Under the pieces are notes generated by a model. That model was given only the letters and a program-made list of their open reading frames with translations, searched no databases and had not been told where the DNA came from. A stretch of DNA of 45,960 nt, taken from positions 1 through 45,960 of the forward strand of contig JAPCJK010000005.1 of the NCBI GenBank assembly GCA_027886975.1. The letters run 5' to 3'. A program made the translations under genes and the position numbers. Source of the DNA: Nitrososphaerota archaeon. GTDB lineage: Archaea; Thermoproteota; Nitrososphaeria; Nitrososphaerales; Gagatemarchaeaceae. Below, in pieces: positions 7,166 to 16,203 of this stretch (position 1 is the first letter of the stretch; every line of letters starts with the position of its first letter).

Positions 7166-8134
7166 CTAGGAAACTCTTAGTTCTTCGAGGAGCTTGCTGA
7201 TGTTCGTTGTTGGGGTCCCGTCTGGACGTGCGATCTCCTGTGCCGCCGGCGGGTTCGTCTTGTAGGAGGGGCTTCGGCCAGCCAGTCGCTCCTCGTATGT
7301 GGGGATGAACTCGTTCTGGTAGAAGACGCCGATGGGGGTGTGGTCCCCGAACTCGAATGATTTCAGGACGGCCTTCTGCACCTTGCTCTCCATCTCGGCT
7401 TCGTCCTGGGTGTGAACCACGCCGTCGTATCCTGTATCCTCCAGCTTGTAGGTCCTAGGCTGAGGCTTCCCCGACGCGTCGAGATTGCCTTCGCCTGCCC
7501 AGTACTCCTTGGATTGGATGTCGTTGTACGTGGGACAGGGCTGTAATACGTCGAGGAATGCGAAACCCTTGTGGCGAATCCCCTTGATTATGAGGTCCTT
7601 CAGGTGCCGGACGTCGTAGGCGTAACCCCTTGCCACCCATGTGTAGCCCGAGGCTATAGCGAGCATAATCGGGTTGATGCCCTGGTTGATGTTGGGGGCC
7701 GTGAGGGATTTTGTCTTCATACCGAGGCCCATGGTGGGTGCGGCCTGGCCCTTGGTGAGGCCGTAGACCTCGTTGTCATGTATGATGTAGAGCATGTCGA
7801 CGTTCCGCCTCCCCGAGTTCACGAAGTGGCCTGCGCCTATGCCCATTCCGTCTCCGTCCCCTCCCTCCACTACTACCTCGAGGTTCGGGTTTGCCAGCTT
7901 GATTCCTGTGGCGAAGGGGAGGGACCTGCCGTGGAGCGTGTGGACGCCGTAGGTCTTGGTGAAATGAGGCGCCTTCCCTGAACAGCCGACACCCGAGACC
8001 ACCACGGTGTTGGAAGGGTCGACGTTCATCTCTGCCAGGGCCATGTGGGCGGCGTTGAGGATCCCGAAATCCCCACAGCCGGGGCACCAGTCGTTGTGTG
8101 CCGTCGTCTTCAGGTCTGAGAACTTAAGCGCCAC
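7166..8134 (-). CDS. 2-oxoacid:ferredoxin oxidoreductase, beta subunit
   Basis: 322 residues. The CPGC motif (C17, C20) starts the TPP-binding subunit, with further cluster cysteine CSGKAPH and the TPP/Mg motif [13 protein letters not shown] near residue 92. This subunit holds thiamine diphosphate and one [4Fe-4S] cluster; with the alpha subunit it oxidises 2-oxoacids (2-oxoglutarate, pyruvate and others) to acyl-CoA and reduces ferredoxin. The order alpha then beta, and the fused alpha subunit, are typical of the archaeal broad-specificity enzyme. The GTG start at 8134 overlaps the end of the alpha gene by 11 bases. Confidence 0.93.
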   Translation of the reverse strand: MALKFSDLKTTAHNDWCPGCGDFGILNAAHMALAEMNVDPSNTVVVSGVGCSGKAPHFTKTYGVHTLHGRSLPFATGIKLANPNLEVVVEGGDGDGMGIGAGHFVNSGRRNVDMLYIIHDNEVYGLTKGQAAPTMGLGMKTKSLTAPNINQGINPIMLAIASGYTWVARGYAYDVRHLKDLIIKGIRHKGFAFLDVLQPCPTYNDIQSKEYWAGEGNLDASGKPQPRTYKLEDTGYDGVVHTQDEAEMESKVQKAVLKSFEFGDHTPIGVFYQNEFIPTYEERLAGRSPSYKTNPPAAQEIARPDGTPTTNISKLLEELRVS

Positions 8135-10100
8135 GTTTCAACACCAGTTTCTTCGGAGCCTTTCCTTCATGAATCATTTTCAGAGCGTCGTAGATTTCCT
8201 CGGATGACATCGGTCTGCCGTTGTACTTGACCACAAGTTGTTCGACAGGAATGCATGTCCGTTCGCGGACGATGCCTATGAGCTGACCTGAGAAATTCAT
8301 CTCCACGCCAACTATCTTCTTCGCCTTCGAGAGCAGTTCGGTTACGTATTCGGTGGGGAACGGATTGACCAGCCTGACTTGCAGGAAGTTGACGCTGATT
8401 CCGTCCTTCTTGAGCCAGTCCATGGCGTCCAGTATGGCCCCCTTGGTCGAGCCCCAGCTTACGACTGTTATGTCGGCATTCTCCGGGCCGAAGAAGTTGA
8501 CCCTGTCCTCGAGTGGGATCTCTTTGTCGGCAAGGTCGATCTTACCCATCCTCTTCTCCATCATGTAGTCGCGATTGGTCGGGTCCTCGCTGATGTGGCC
8601 GAGCTCGTCGTGCTCGTCTCCGGTGTGCCAGTAAACTCCCCCCTTCGTTCCGACCGGTGGCCTGGGAGAAATCCCGTTCGGAGTGTGCTTGAAGCGCTCG
8701 AACTGGCCGTCGACCGCATCGGTGATTTCTCGGACGAACAGACCTCTGTCAATCTTGACCTTGTTGACGTCGAGCATCGGCAAGGTGGCGTCTGAGTTGG
8801 CGAGGGCCTTGTCGACGAGGTGGATTACTACGGTCTGATACTTCTCGGAGTAGTTGAAGGCCCTGACAGTGTCGTAGAAGGCCTCCTCGAGGTCCCCGCT
8901 GGCGAGGACGAGCCTTGGGAACTCCCCGTGGCCTGCGTGAAGGGCGAACCTCAGGTCCCCCTGCTCATGGCGGGTCGGGAGGCCTGTGCTCGGGCCGCCA
9001 CGGGAGTACAGTGTAACTACCACAGGGACTTCGTTCATGCCTGCGTATCCCATGCCTTCGGCCATCAGGGAAAATCCGGGACCGGAAGTCGAAGTGGCTG
9101 AACGAACCCCGGCGAGCCCACCGCCAATGGCCATGGTCACCGCGGCTATCTCATCTTCAGACTGGACTACCGTTATGCTGCCCCTGGTCTTCATGGCTGC
9201 GACCTCTGCGACCTGGGGGTTCTCCTGCGTCGGGGAACCGTCCATGTCCATCTCGGCGTGAGCCTCAAGGTACTCGCTTTCGTCGCTGGCGGGCGTGATC
9301 GGATAGTAGGTCTGGAACCTGCACCCTGCGAGCTCTTTGGCCATGGCCACCATCGAGTTGCCGCGGACGAATAGTCTGACGCCTTCGGCCTTAACCGGGG
9401 AGAGCTTGTGGGCGAAGCTCCCAGCGTATTTCTCGCCGATGAACTTGTAGGCCTGGCCGACCGCCTCGGCGTTCATCTCGGCCGCCTTGGGCTTTTTGCT
9501 GAACTGCTTCTTCACCGCCTCCTTCACGAGCTCCTCGTCGTAGGACACAAGCGCGAAGGACGCCGCGACCGCCATGACGTTCAGCATCCTCTGTAAGGCG
9601 CTGAGGGAGGTCTCGCCGAACTTGGAACCGGTGGTCTTCAGCAGATCGTCGTAGGGGATAGGGTAGATGTGGACGCCCCGCCTGCGAGCCAGTTCCAGGA
9701 TTCCTTTCACGTCGGGGGAGAGTCCGTTCTTGATGAACTCGGCATTCAGAGCGTCCCTGACTTGGGCTTCGATGGTTGGGACCTGGTCGAGCCGCTTGGT
9801 GTCCTGGTCGGGGTCGTAGATTATCGCGCCTTCGCTCCTGACTTCGAGGGCGTGCCTGAAAATCGTCTCCTCCTCGAAGGTTGCCAGCATGTCGACAGTG
9901 TCGACGTGGGACCTGATGAGGTCCTTGGACACCCGGACCCGGAAGTAGCTGTGCTCCCCCTTGATGTTAGAATAATATTCTCTATTCCCGAAGACGCAGA
10001 GGCCTCCGGTCGCCGCAGCCTTTGCGAAAATGATGGCCGAACTGTCGACTCCGCTCCCCTGGGCTCCGCCTATCATCCATGAAAAATCGTCCCTCTTCAT
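8124..10100 (-). CDS. 2-oxoacid:ferredoxin oxidoreductase, fused gamma/alpha subunit
   Basis: 658 residues: a gamma domain (about 1-195; [12 protein letters not shown] at 11-22 is its signature) fused to an alpha domain with the YPITPASDE motif (266-274), which in the Sulfolobus enzyme is important for substrate handling. This fusion is the archaeal type also found in aerobic TACK archaea. It works with the beta subunit in 2-oxoacid oxidation in the TCA cycle and amino-acid breakdown. The ATG at 10100 faces the AbrB-PhoU gene; a TTAAAC element at about 10139-10145 could be its TATA box. Confidence 0.94.
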   Translation of the reverse strand: MKRDDFSWMIGGAQGSGVDSSAIIFAKAAATGGLCVFGNREYYSNIKGEHSYFRVRVSKDLIRSHVDTVDMLATFEEETIFRHALEVRSEGAIIYDPDQDTKRLDQVPTIEAQVRDALNAEFIKNGLSPDVKGILELARRRGVHIYPIPYDDLLKTTGSKFGETSLSALQRMLNVMAVAASFALVSYDEELVKEAVKKQFSKKPKAAEMNAEAVGQAYKFIGEKYAGSFAHKLSPVKAEGVRLFVRGNSMVAMAKELAGCRFQTYYPITPASDESEYLEAHAEMDMDGSPTQENPQVAEVAAMKTRGSITVVQSEDEIAAVTMAIGGGLAGVRSATSTSGPGFSLMAEGMGYAGMNEVPVVVTLYSRGGPSTGLPTRHEQGDLRFALHAGHGEFPRLVLASGDLEEAFYDTVRAFNYSEKYQTVVIHLVDKALANSDATLPMLDVNKVKIDRGLFVREITDAVDGQFERFKHTPNGISPRPPVGTKGGVYWHTGDEHDELGHISEDPTNRDYMMEKRMGKIDLADKEIPLEDRVNFFGPENADITVVSWGSTKGAILDAMDWLKKDGISVNFLQVRLVNPFPTEYVTELLSKAKKIVGVEMNFSGQLIGIVRERTCIPVEQLVVKYNGRPMSSEEIYDALKMIHEGKAPKKLVLKRGA

Positions 10101-10134
10101 CTGTCTCGTTGCCTAAGACCGATTGGTGTGAGAT

Positions 10135-10160
10135 GATGTTTAAGCGTATAGTATATAAGG
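10135..10160. promoter_or_regulatory. Divergent promoter region between oxidoreductase and AbrB-PhoU genes
   Basis: The plus strand has a strong TATA box (AGTATATAAGG, 10147-10157), about 30 bases before the ATG at 10183. The minus strand has a weaker TTAAAC at 10139-10144 (reverse complement of GTTTAA) about 43 bases before the ATG at 10100. The two core promoters are only a few bases apart. Confidence 0.6.
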
Positions 10161-10182
10161 TAATGACTAGTAATGAGTTTCA

Positions 10183-11211
10183 ATGGATGAGCTCAGAAGG
10201 GTGCAGAAGGTGGGGAAGTTCACGCTGACAGTTTCCATACCCAGGGAGTATGCGAAAAGGATGAACCTGTCGGCCAAAGACAGCCTCCTGTTCAGGGAGG
10301 ATGCGGACGGGACCCTGAGGCTGATACCGGCGACCAAGGCAAGGGAGGCGACAAAAGTGGCGATCAGAGCCGACCAAGCGGGAAGCGACGAGATGCTGAC
10401 TAGGCTGATCGTGGGGGCGTACGCCCTCGGCTACGACACCATCGAGGTCGTAGGGAAGGAACCCCTCGACCAGATGACGGTCGACAGGGTGGTGGCCACG
10501 GTCAAGAGGCTCAGGGGGATGGAGGTGGTCGAGTCGGACGTTAGGCGCATCGTGGCCCAGAGTTTCATCGACCCGACAAAGTTCCCTGTGGACTCTTTGA
10601 TCAAGCGTCTTCAGATCTTGGTTTCGAAAAGCCTGGAGTATGTGACGGACTCTCTGGACCTCAAGCAGACAGGGAGCCTGAACGAGGTGGCCCGAGTCCA
10701 AGAGGAGATAGATGAACTGTACTGGCTGATACTCAGGCAGCTACTGGTGGCTCTCAACAGAAGGGAGCTGGCATCGGAGATCGGGATCGAGTCGCCATTG
10801 CACGCGTCAGGGGACAGGGTGTCGGCCAAGACCCTTGACGAGATCGGGAGCATCATACAGGACGTCGCCGAGGAACTCGTGAGGCTCAGAGGGCTGGGGA
10901 CGAAGATGGACCCGAAAGTGGAGGCGAGCGTCAGGGGATTGGCGGCGAAGGCGGGGGAAGCATTCAGGACAACGATCGAAAGCCTGCTAACGCCGGACAT
11001 CAAACTCATCGGGAGGTCCCTCGCACTCGTGGAGGAGACGCTGCAGCTGGAGAGAGAGGTGACTCATGAAATGCTTGAGTCTGGGGAGTTCGGGTACGCC
11101 AGGGTTCTTGTTTCGTACTTTGGGCAGTTGGCAAGGTACTGCAACATCATCATCGAAATCGCGTCGCACCGCCTTCTTAGGAAGACCAGCAGAGTCGCGA
11201 CAGTCAACTAG
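10183..11211 (+). CDS. AbrB-like / PhoU domain regulator
   Basis: 342 residues. The first ~45 residues (VQKVGKFTLTVSIPREYAKRM) match the SpoVT/AbrB swapped-hairpin DNA-binding fold as found at the start of many archaeal PhoU proteins. The rest is two PhoU-type three-helix repeats (about 120-215 and 225-325), seen in LDLKQTGSLNEVARVQEEID and LALVEETLQLERE. In archaea such proteins are thought to control phosphate uptake. No phosphate transporter lies in the window, so its target here is unknown. Confidence 0.85.
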   Translation: MDELRRVQKVGKFTLTVSIPREYAKRMNLSAKDSLLFREDADGTLRLIPATKAREATKVAIRADQAGSDEMLTRLIVGAYALGYDTIEVVGKEPLDQMTVDRVVATVKRLRGMEVVESDVRRIVAQSFIDPTKFPVDSLIKRLQILVSKSLEYVTDSLDLKQTGSLNEVARVQEEIDELYWLILRQLLVALNRRELASEIGIESPLHASGDRVSAKTLDEIGSIIQDVAEELVRLRGLGTKMDPKVEASVRGLAAKAGEAFRTTIESLLTPDIKLIGRSLALVEETLQLEREVTHEMLESGEFGYARVLVSYFGQLARYCNIIIEIASHRLLRKTSRVATVN

Positions 11212-11242
11212 TGATAGATTCTACTGATGGTAGGGGTTGTAA

Positions 11243-11728
11243 TCAGGCCCCAGTATAACTGATCTGGTCCTGAGCCTTTACGCGGCCCTCTTTGAGGACC
11301 CTCGCATACCATCCTCGCCTACCTAGCATGGTCTTGAGGAACTCCGGTCCTTTCGACCGCCCTACGTATGGAAGGAGGAACAGATTGTCACAGGGGTCGC
11401 AGGCCCTCGAAATCTGGAAGGTCGCCTCGCCTGCCGTGAAGATCTTTCCGATTTCGAACGAGTCGTAAGGTATTCCGCTGGTGGTAAGATTCTCTCCTAG
11501 GTCTCCGGGCTTGATCGGCCAGTCCTCCGAATTCAACTCCCAGATCTTTTCGATTGGCATTATCAGGAGGGCCGAATCTGGGTCGTCCCTGCGTTTCTCG
11601 TGCCTGTAGACATTGAAATCCCCTTGAACGCCTGCAAATGAAATGAAGGCAGAGTCGACTGGTTTCTTGGGGAGGCCCCGTTCACCCTCGGTCAGAGATT
11701 TCACGTTGACCTGCCGAACAAAAGCCAT
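11243..11728 (-). CDS. MOSC domain protein
   Basis: About 161 residues from ATG 11728; a TATA-like AAATTAAT at 11750-11757 is 25 bases upstream, so the GTG at 11746 is less likely. The pattern VKSLTEGERGLPKKPVDSA, GVQGDFNVYRH, GDLGENLTTSGI and FQISRACDPC fits the MOSC domain, the sulfur-carrier domain of molybdenum cofactor sulfurase. The conserved Cys is in RACDPC. Stand-alone MOSC proteins are thought to move sulfur to metal or molybdopterin centres. Confidence 0.82.
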   Translation of the reverse strand: MAFVRQVNVKSLTEGERGLPKKPVDSAFISFAGVQGDFNVYRHEKRRDDPDSALLIMPIEKIWELNSEDWPIKPGDLGENLTTSGIPYDSFEIGKIFTAGEATFQISRACDPCDNLFLLPYVGRSKGPEFLKTMLGRRGWYARVLKEGRVKAQDQISYTGA

Positions 11729-11839
11729 GCAAACAGCGGACCCCACCCCATTAATTTGGCTTTAGTGCATGACGTTCGGATGGGTCTGTCCACCGCACGT
11801 CCAAGACTCTTTATCGGAACCCGGGGGAGCGTCGATGGC

Positions 11840-11962
11840 GCGGGGGTAACGAAGCCTGGTCAACCGTGCGGGACAGAAGTTCCCCGATTCAAGATCCGGC
11901 CTTGCTTCGGATGGGGCATCCCGTCCCTTAGGGGTTCGTGGGTTCGAATCCCACCCCCCGCA
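11840..11962 (+). tRNA. tRNA-Leu(CAA), probably with two introns
   Basis: The acceptor arms GCGGGGG (11840-11846) and CCCCCGC (11955-11961) pair; discriminator A is at 11962 and no CCA is encoded. The long variable arm and the T-arm (GTGGG-TTCGAAT-CCCAC) mark a class II tRNA-Leu. The anticodon stem is CGGGA (11869-11873) with TCCCG (11919-11923), and 45 bases lie between instead of seven. The best reading is loop C-TCAAG-A (anticodon CAA) with intron 1 at 11875-11888 (14 bases, position 32/33) and intron 2 at 11894-11917 (24 bases, 37/38). Intron 1 has a bulge-helix-bulge: CGGG/CCCG central helix with ACA and ATT bulges. Intron 2 has UUCA-type/UGGG central pairing and a TCCG/CGGA inner helix. 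A TATA box (CTTTATC) is about 28 bases upstream. Confidence 0.88.
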
Positions 11963-12629
11963 CTATGTGTTCGTTTCCCTCCGAATGTGCGACCTAGCTA
12001 CCGTAACTCCGGAATTCAACTCGTAAATTCCAAAGAGAATCGCGACCAGGCCGAGCAAGCCGACAAATGCCGCAATGAACGGGGACAAGACCAGGGCTAT
12101 TCCAGCCCTCTGGAGCCTTCGAATTGAATCTGTCCCCGAGTGTGGTAACTCCGTAGAGTACGCCGTAGTTCCCAAAAAGGGCCATTAGTGCTCCGGAGCC
12201 CAGGGACAGCAACGCAATTTCTGACGCATAGGACCCTTGATCGACACCGCTGGGAGGAGTGAGAGCCAGGTAAGAAAATCCAATGAAAAGCATCGCAGAC
12301 CCAATCAAGGCGATAGCGGATAGGGTAAATGCCAAACTGAAATCTTCGTCCAAATTTGCGATTCGAAGGCTGTGCATCATTCTGAACGCTCGCACGGCGA
12401 AGAAAATTGCCACCGTGGACGACAACTCACCAATCGCGAGCAACCCGAGGAATGAAATTGGTGATGCGAATAGGTTGAGCAAACCGCCGCCGACGATTTC
12501 GACCAGCACACCTATGAGAATCACAAACCCGAATCGTCGAAGGTCGGTGAGGGCCTTCCCCTCTAACGTTGGATTCTCTGTCGATGGCTTAACGGCCTCT
12601 CCCGGAGTAGAGTCACTTGTCGCATCCAA
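11963..12629 (-). pseudogene. Multi-helix membrane protein with a frameshift (DUF973-like)
   Basis: The first frame (from TTG 12629, with GAGGAG six bases upstream) encodes four hydrophobic helices, starting TDLRRFGFVILIGVLVEI, and runs through YGVTTLGDRFNS. After that it degenerates, while a second frame continues sensibly with RLQRAGIALVLSPFIA and a last helix (LLGLVAILFGIYEL), ending at 11963. The span is 667 bases, one more than a multiple of three, so a single extra base near 12115-12122 explains it. The repaired protein would be about 221 residues and resembles crenarchaeal DUF973 membrane proteins (weak call). It could be a real broken gene or a sequencing error. The neighbour upstream shows the same kind of shift. 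Confidence 0.6.
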
Positions 12630-12639
12630 GTCGAACTCC

Positions 12640-12889
12640 TCAACGGGGCGATGCTGCCATCGTTCGACCAAGTGCTGCAGTCACATCCTCCTTCTCTACT
12701 CCCAAATTTGCAGCGATCAAATCAAGGGACAGGCTGGGATTGGAACCCATCGCCTGTGATACCAGTTCTTTGAGGTAGTCATGGTAGCTCTTGGTGGAGC
12801 AGCACGAATTCGACTGCCAGCGGGAGGAGCTGGACTGTTGCGAGGTCGAGGCCTAAAACCACGGTGGCTTGCAGTGTGATATCGTTCAA
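12640..12889 (-). pseudogene. Small gene with frameshift, overlapping the cyclase-like gene
   Basis: A TTG at 12889 overlaps the TGA of the upstream gene (TTGA), the same coupling as between the FAD oxidoreductase and Rieske genes. From it one frame reads NDITLQATVVLGLDLATVQ and LLPLAVEFVLLHQE, then stops at 12779; the next frame continues with YHDYLKELVSQAMGSN, LSLDLIAANLGVEKEDV and TAALGRTM, ending at 12640. The span is 250 bases (3n+1), so one extra base around 12780-12840 would restore an 82-residue protein. The second half resembles a small helical, HTH-like domain. I do not recognise the family; the coding look of both halves is the evidence. Confidence 0.5.
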
Positions 12890-13899
12890 CTGGGAAGTTC
12901 CAGATCGCCTGTTTTTGCGAGGACCCTGTAGCAATTGAGCGTAATCCACTTGCTCGGCTCCATGAGTTGCTCCATCGGCACCAACGCCTTTCTGGTCTTG
13001 TCTTTTCGTTCTCTTGCCCAGTCGCCCTCCAAGAGCCACTTGCCATCCTGAGTCTTCTTAGAAAGCATCAGATGCACCGCGTCACTCATCCTCTCGTCGT
13101 CCTGGTATCCTAGCTTCGTCAGGACGCGTAGCGCGTGTAAAGCGTCGTAGTAGTAGTACATGGGGAAGTGGAACATTGTGACGACGTTCCCCTCGTAGAA
13201 TTTGCTCATGTCGCGCAGTTCCACAGGCCGCCAGTCGCGGTGCGATTTGTATAGCCGATGTGCCAGTAGGAATTCAGCGGCTCGCTCCATTGATGCCTTT
13301 AGCTTCCGGGTCCACTTCTGCCTCGGGATCTCGGCGTATGCCCAGAGCGGCTCGATGGTCGACATGAACGAACTGTGCGTCGTATTGACTCTCGGATAGT
13401 CACAGTTCCAACCTCCGTCTTCAAACTGAAGCTCTGGGAGCCAGTTCAGCGCCTTCTTCACTCGCCTATCGTCGTCGTAACCAAATACCAAGAAAGTTCT
13501 GAGCATATTCCCAGTCAGGCATGGCTCTTCCTCAATCCCGTCTTTTCCGCCCATGGTGCCGCAACAGAATGCCCCGTTATTCATCTGGTGCTGGGTCATG
13601 AACCGTTCTACTGCGCTCTCAATCCACGGCGTACGTGGGACCCCCATCTCTCCCAAGAGCATCAGCGGCCAAACGGTTGATGTGAACTTGGGATTGTAGC
13701 AACTGTCGTCGGGCGGCCAGTATCCCCTCTTGCCCTGGGCCTTCTTCAAAGCAGTAACTGGTCTGTAGGAGAGAATGTTGTTACGGGTGCTCATCACTTC
13801 TTTGTTGTCAAGGGGCTTGCCCATGATGTCTGTCAGGGTAAACATCCTTACGGCCGGATTGGACTCTTCAAGAAGCCATGTCAGAGCTTCGGCTTTCAC
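12886..13899 (-). CDS. Prenyltransferase / squalene-hopene cyclase-like alpha-toroid protein
   Basis: 337 residues built of QW-like repeats: GYWPPDDSCYNPKF, NNGAFCCGTMGG, FEDGGWNCDYP and QDGKWLLEGDW. These are the Gly-Trp turns of the alpha/alpha toroid shared by terpene cyclases and protein prenyltransferases. It is about half the length of a full squalene-hopene cyclase and lacks an obvious DxDD acid motif, so it is probably not a cyclase; many archaea and bacteria have such stand-alone toroid proteins of unknown function. It leads a probable operon with the two frameshifted genes downstream. Confidence 0.72.
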   Translation of the reverse strand: MKAEALTWLLEESNPAVRMFTLTDIMGKPLDNKEVMSTRNNILSYRPVTALKKAQGKRGYWPPDDSCYNPKFTSTVWPLMLLGEMGVPRTPWIESAVERFMTQHQMNNGAFCCGTMGGKDGIEEEPCLTGNMLRTFLVFGYDDDRRVKKALNWLPELQFEDGGWNCDYPRVNTTHSSFMSTIEPLWAYAEIPRQKWTRKLKASMERAAEFLLAHRLYKSHRDWRPVELRDMSKFYEGNVVTMFHFPMYYYYDALHALRVLTKLGYQDDERMSDAVHLMLSKKTQDGKWLLEGDWARERKDKTRKALVPMEQLMEPSKWITLNCYRVLAKTGDLELPS

Positions 13900-14019
13900 T
13901 ATTTCTAGGCGATGCCAGGGAGTCTATAATCTATTCTTTGTTCCCGAAGCCTTTCAGCACAAAAAATCGTACTACCTCCCCGTATGAAGAGTAGCCTGCT
14001 GCTTACTCTAAGACAAAAG

Positions 14020-14052
14020 GAGAGAAGGCCTCTCGCTCGTTTGAGAGGAGGC
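14020..14052 (-). terminator. Hairpin terminator of the DUF2795-like gene
   Basis: On the minus strand, directly after the stop at 14053, CCTCTC (14048-14043) pairs with GAGAGG across an eight-base loop, followed by CCTTCTCTCCTTTTGTC. It is the third hairpin plus pyrimidine-run terminator in the window. Confidence 0.6.
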
Positions 14053-14250
14053 CTAGACCTTGTTCAGGAGTGCCGTGAGCACTTCATTGGGGCCTCGGTA
14101 CGTTCCTTCCGGCAATGCCTTTGCCATCCATTCAGCGTCGTCCTTGTCAGCGTGCATATTGTTGTTGCACGCTTCCACGACCTGCGCTCGAGATGCCGGA
14201 TACGTCACGTGCGACTTGAGGTGGCCCAATTCTTCTGCAAATTTGCCCAT
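14053..14250 (-). CDS. DUF2795-like small protein
   Basis: 65 residues. The pattern FAEELGHLKSHVTYPASRAQ, VVEACNNN and LPEGTYRGPNEVLTALL resembles DUF2795, a small helical domain common in actinobacteria and found in some archaea, of unknown function. The ATG at 14250 is about 24 bases downstream of a TATA box (GTTTAATATCC, 14269-14279), so the mRNA is leaderless. The gene stands alone with its own terminator. Between it and the next gene (14280-14449) I see no further gene. Confidence 0.65.
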   Translation of the reverse strand: MGKFAEELGHLKSHVTYPASRAQVVEACNNNMHADKDDAEWMAKALPEGTYRGPNEVLTALLNKV

Positions 14251-14449
14251 GGTGATGGCTTCGCTGATTGGATATTAAACACTCCCAAGTTCTCGGATTC
14301 CCACATTTGCTTACTTGACTGTCAACGGGTGTCAGGTCCCTGAAGGAAACCCTTGGCCTGTGGACCCCTAAGTGGACGGCCAGGCACTGCGGTGGATGAA
14401 GCCCAGCGGAGTAAGAGTTTAGGACTCTGGCTGGTGCATCATTGCCGTC

Positions 14450-16147
14450 ATGATAGCATCAATCAAGCCCGGGGAGTCACTGTCACAGCTGGCCCGGGAG
14501 TATTGGGAAGAGCGGATGGCGAATGAACCGCTCTTCGCTACCGCGCTCGGCGACCGTAGGTTCGACGACAGACTTCCGGACATCTCCCCCGCTGGCCGGG
14601 CGAGGGTGAAGAAGCAGTACGAATCGGTCGTCTCGCGCTGCAAAGAAATCCCCGAAAACACTCTGTCCGATGCCGACAGATTGACACGGACAGCGCTCCT
14701 AGTGGACGCGGGCTCTTTGCTAGACTACTATTCCTGTGACCTTGAGGACTGGACGGTGGACCCCCTGCAGGGCCTCCAGGTCGAGCTGATGAACGTCGAA
14801 TCATACCAGCCAGTGCGAACTGTTTCGGAAGGACGTGCCATGGTGGCCCGATGGCGGAGTATTGGACCGTTCATCGACCACCACATCGCGAACCTCCGGA
14901 ACGGAGCACAAGGACAGAAAGTCGCCGTGCGGGCAGGGGTGGAGAAGGTGATTGACGAGCTTGACGACCTGCTGGCGAAGCCCGACGCTGAATGGGCCCT
15001 CCTTAGGCCGTTGAGAGGAGAGCACCAAGACTGGACAGATGAAGAACGGCGCGAATTCAGAGAAGGTCTGATAGGTTCTCTCAAGGAGTCCGCCCGGCCT
15101 GGGTTCGTCCGATACTTCGAGTTCCTGAAGTCCGAGATACTGCCGAAGGCTCGATCGCCAGACAGACCGGGGATAATGCACGTTCCCGGAGGAAGGGAGG
15201 CCTATGCAAAACTCATCCGCGTACACACTTCGCTGGACCTAACCCCCGAGGACATTCACAGGACAGGACTTGGAGAAGTCGACAGAATAAACAAAGAGAC
15301 AGAGGAGCTAGGCGAGAAAGTCTTCGGCACAAGGGACAGGGAGGAGATACTTCGTCGCCTCAGAAGCGATTCTTCGCTTTATTTCTCAAGCAGGGACGAA
15401 GTCGCCGCCAAGGCGGAGAAGGCTTTGGCCCGGGCCAACGTGGCGATCGCGAAGTGGTTCGGACGGCTTCCCAAGACGCCCTGTGAGGTGGTGCGAATGC
15501 AGGAGCACGAAGAAAAGCACTCTACCATAGCCTACTACCGGCCACCTCCTGCAGACGGGTCGAGGCCTGGTCGGTATTACATCAATACCTCAGCCCCCGA
15601 AACAAGGCCGAGGTACGAAGCCGAGGCCCTCGCGTATCACGAGGCTGTGCCTGGCCACCATCTTCAAATCGCGATCGCGCAGGAGTTGGAGGGAATTCCG
15701 GAGTTCAGGAAGAACAGCGGAGTGACCGCCTTCATAGAAGGGTGGGGGTTGTACTCGGAGCGCCTAGCAGATGAGATGGGCCTCTACTCGTCGGACATGG
15801 ACAGGATTGGGATTCTTTCCTTCGACGCCTGGAGGGCCTGTCGGCTGGTGGTAGATACGGGGATGCACGCAATGGGATGGACGAGGGAGCATGCCATCGA
15901 TTTCATGCTGGAGAACACGGCGCTCGCCAAGAACAACATCGTCAATGAAGTGGACAGGTACATCACCTGGCCCGGCCAAGCCCTTGCTTACAAGACGGGG
16001 CAGCTCGAGATCATTGGGCTGCGAAAGGGTGCCGAATCGCGCCTCGGCTCCAAGTTCGACGTGCGCACATTCCACGATGCCTTGCTGGACAACGGGGCGG
16101 TTCCTCTCCAGGTTCTACGGCAGGTCATCCGAAGCTATTCCAGTTAG
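14450..16147 (+). CDS. DUF885 family putative metallopeptidase
   Basis: 565 residues. The family hallmark HEAVPGHHLQ (about 401-410) is an HExxGHH-like zinc site, followed by GWGLYSERLADEMG with the likely third ligand Glu. Upstream IMHVPGGREAYAKL and HTSLDLTPEDIHRTGL are conserved DUF885 blocks. Length matches the family (about 550-600). There is no signal peptide, so it is cytoplasmic. A few relatives have been reported as peptidases, but the substrate here is unknown. It lies 56 bases before the ICL/PEPM enzyme gene on the same strand. Confidence 0.88.
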   Translation: MIASIKPGESLSQLAREYWEERMANEPLFATALGDRRFDDRLPDISPAGRARVKKQYESVVSRCKEIPENTLSDADRLTRTALLVDAGSLLDYYSCDLEDWTVDPLQGLQVELMNVESYQPVRTVSEGRAMVARWRSIGPFIDHHIANLRNGAQGQKVAVRAGVEKVIDELDDLLAKPDAEWALLRPLRGEHQDWTDEERREFREGLIGSLKESARPGFVRYFEFLKSEILPKARSPDRPGIMHVPGGREAYAKLIRVHTSLDLTPEDIHRTGLGEVDRINKETEELGEKVFGTRDREEILRRLRSDSSLYFSSRDEVAAKAEKALARANVAIAKWFGRLPKTPCEVVRMQEHEEKHSTIAYYRPPPADGSRPGRYYINTSAPETRPRYEAEALAYHEAVPGHHLQIAIAQELEGIPEFRKNSGVTAFIEGWGLYSERLADEMGLYSSDMDRIGILSFDAWRACRLVVDTGMHAMGWTREHAIDFMLENTALAKNNIVNEVDRYITWPGQALAYKTGQLEIIGLRKGAESRLGSKFDVRTFHDALLDNGAVPLQVLRQVIRSYSS

Positions 16148-16203
16148 TGACTGAATCAACACACTGAAGGCTTATCAGTGCAGGAGCGGCCGTTGTCGAT
16201 GCT

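Noticed and set aside
12735-12765. tRNA T-arm-like sequence (TGGG-TTCCAAT-CCCA on the minus strand)
   Set aside because: No acceptor, D-arm or anticodon arm fits around it, and the stretch reads well as part of a protein frame.
14280-14449. Possible structured RNA between the DUF2795-like and DUF885 genes
   Set aside because: Some short complementary runs (GGCCTGTGG / GGACGGCC) but no known RNA pattern; not enough to call.
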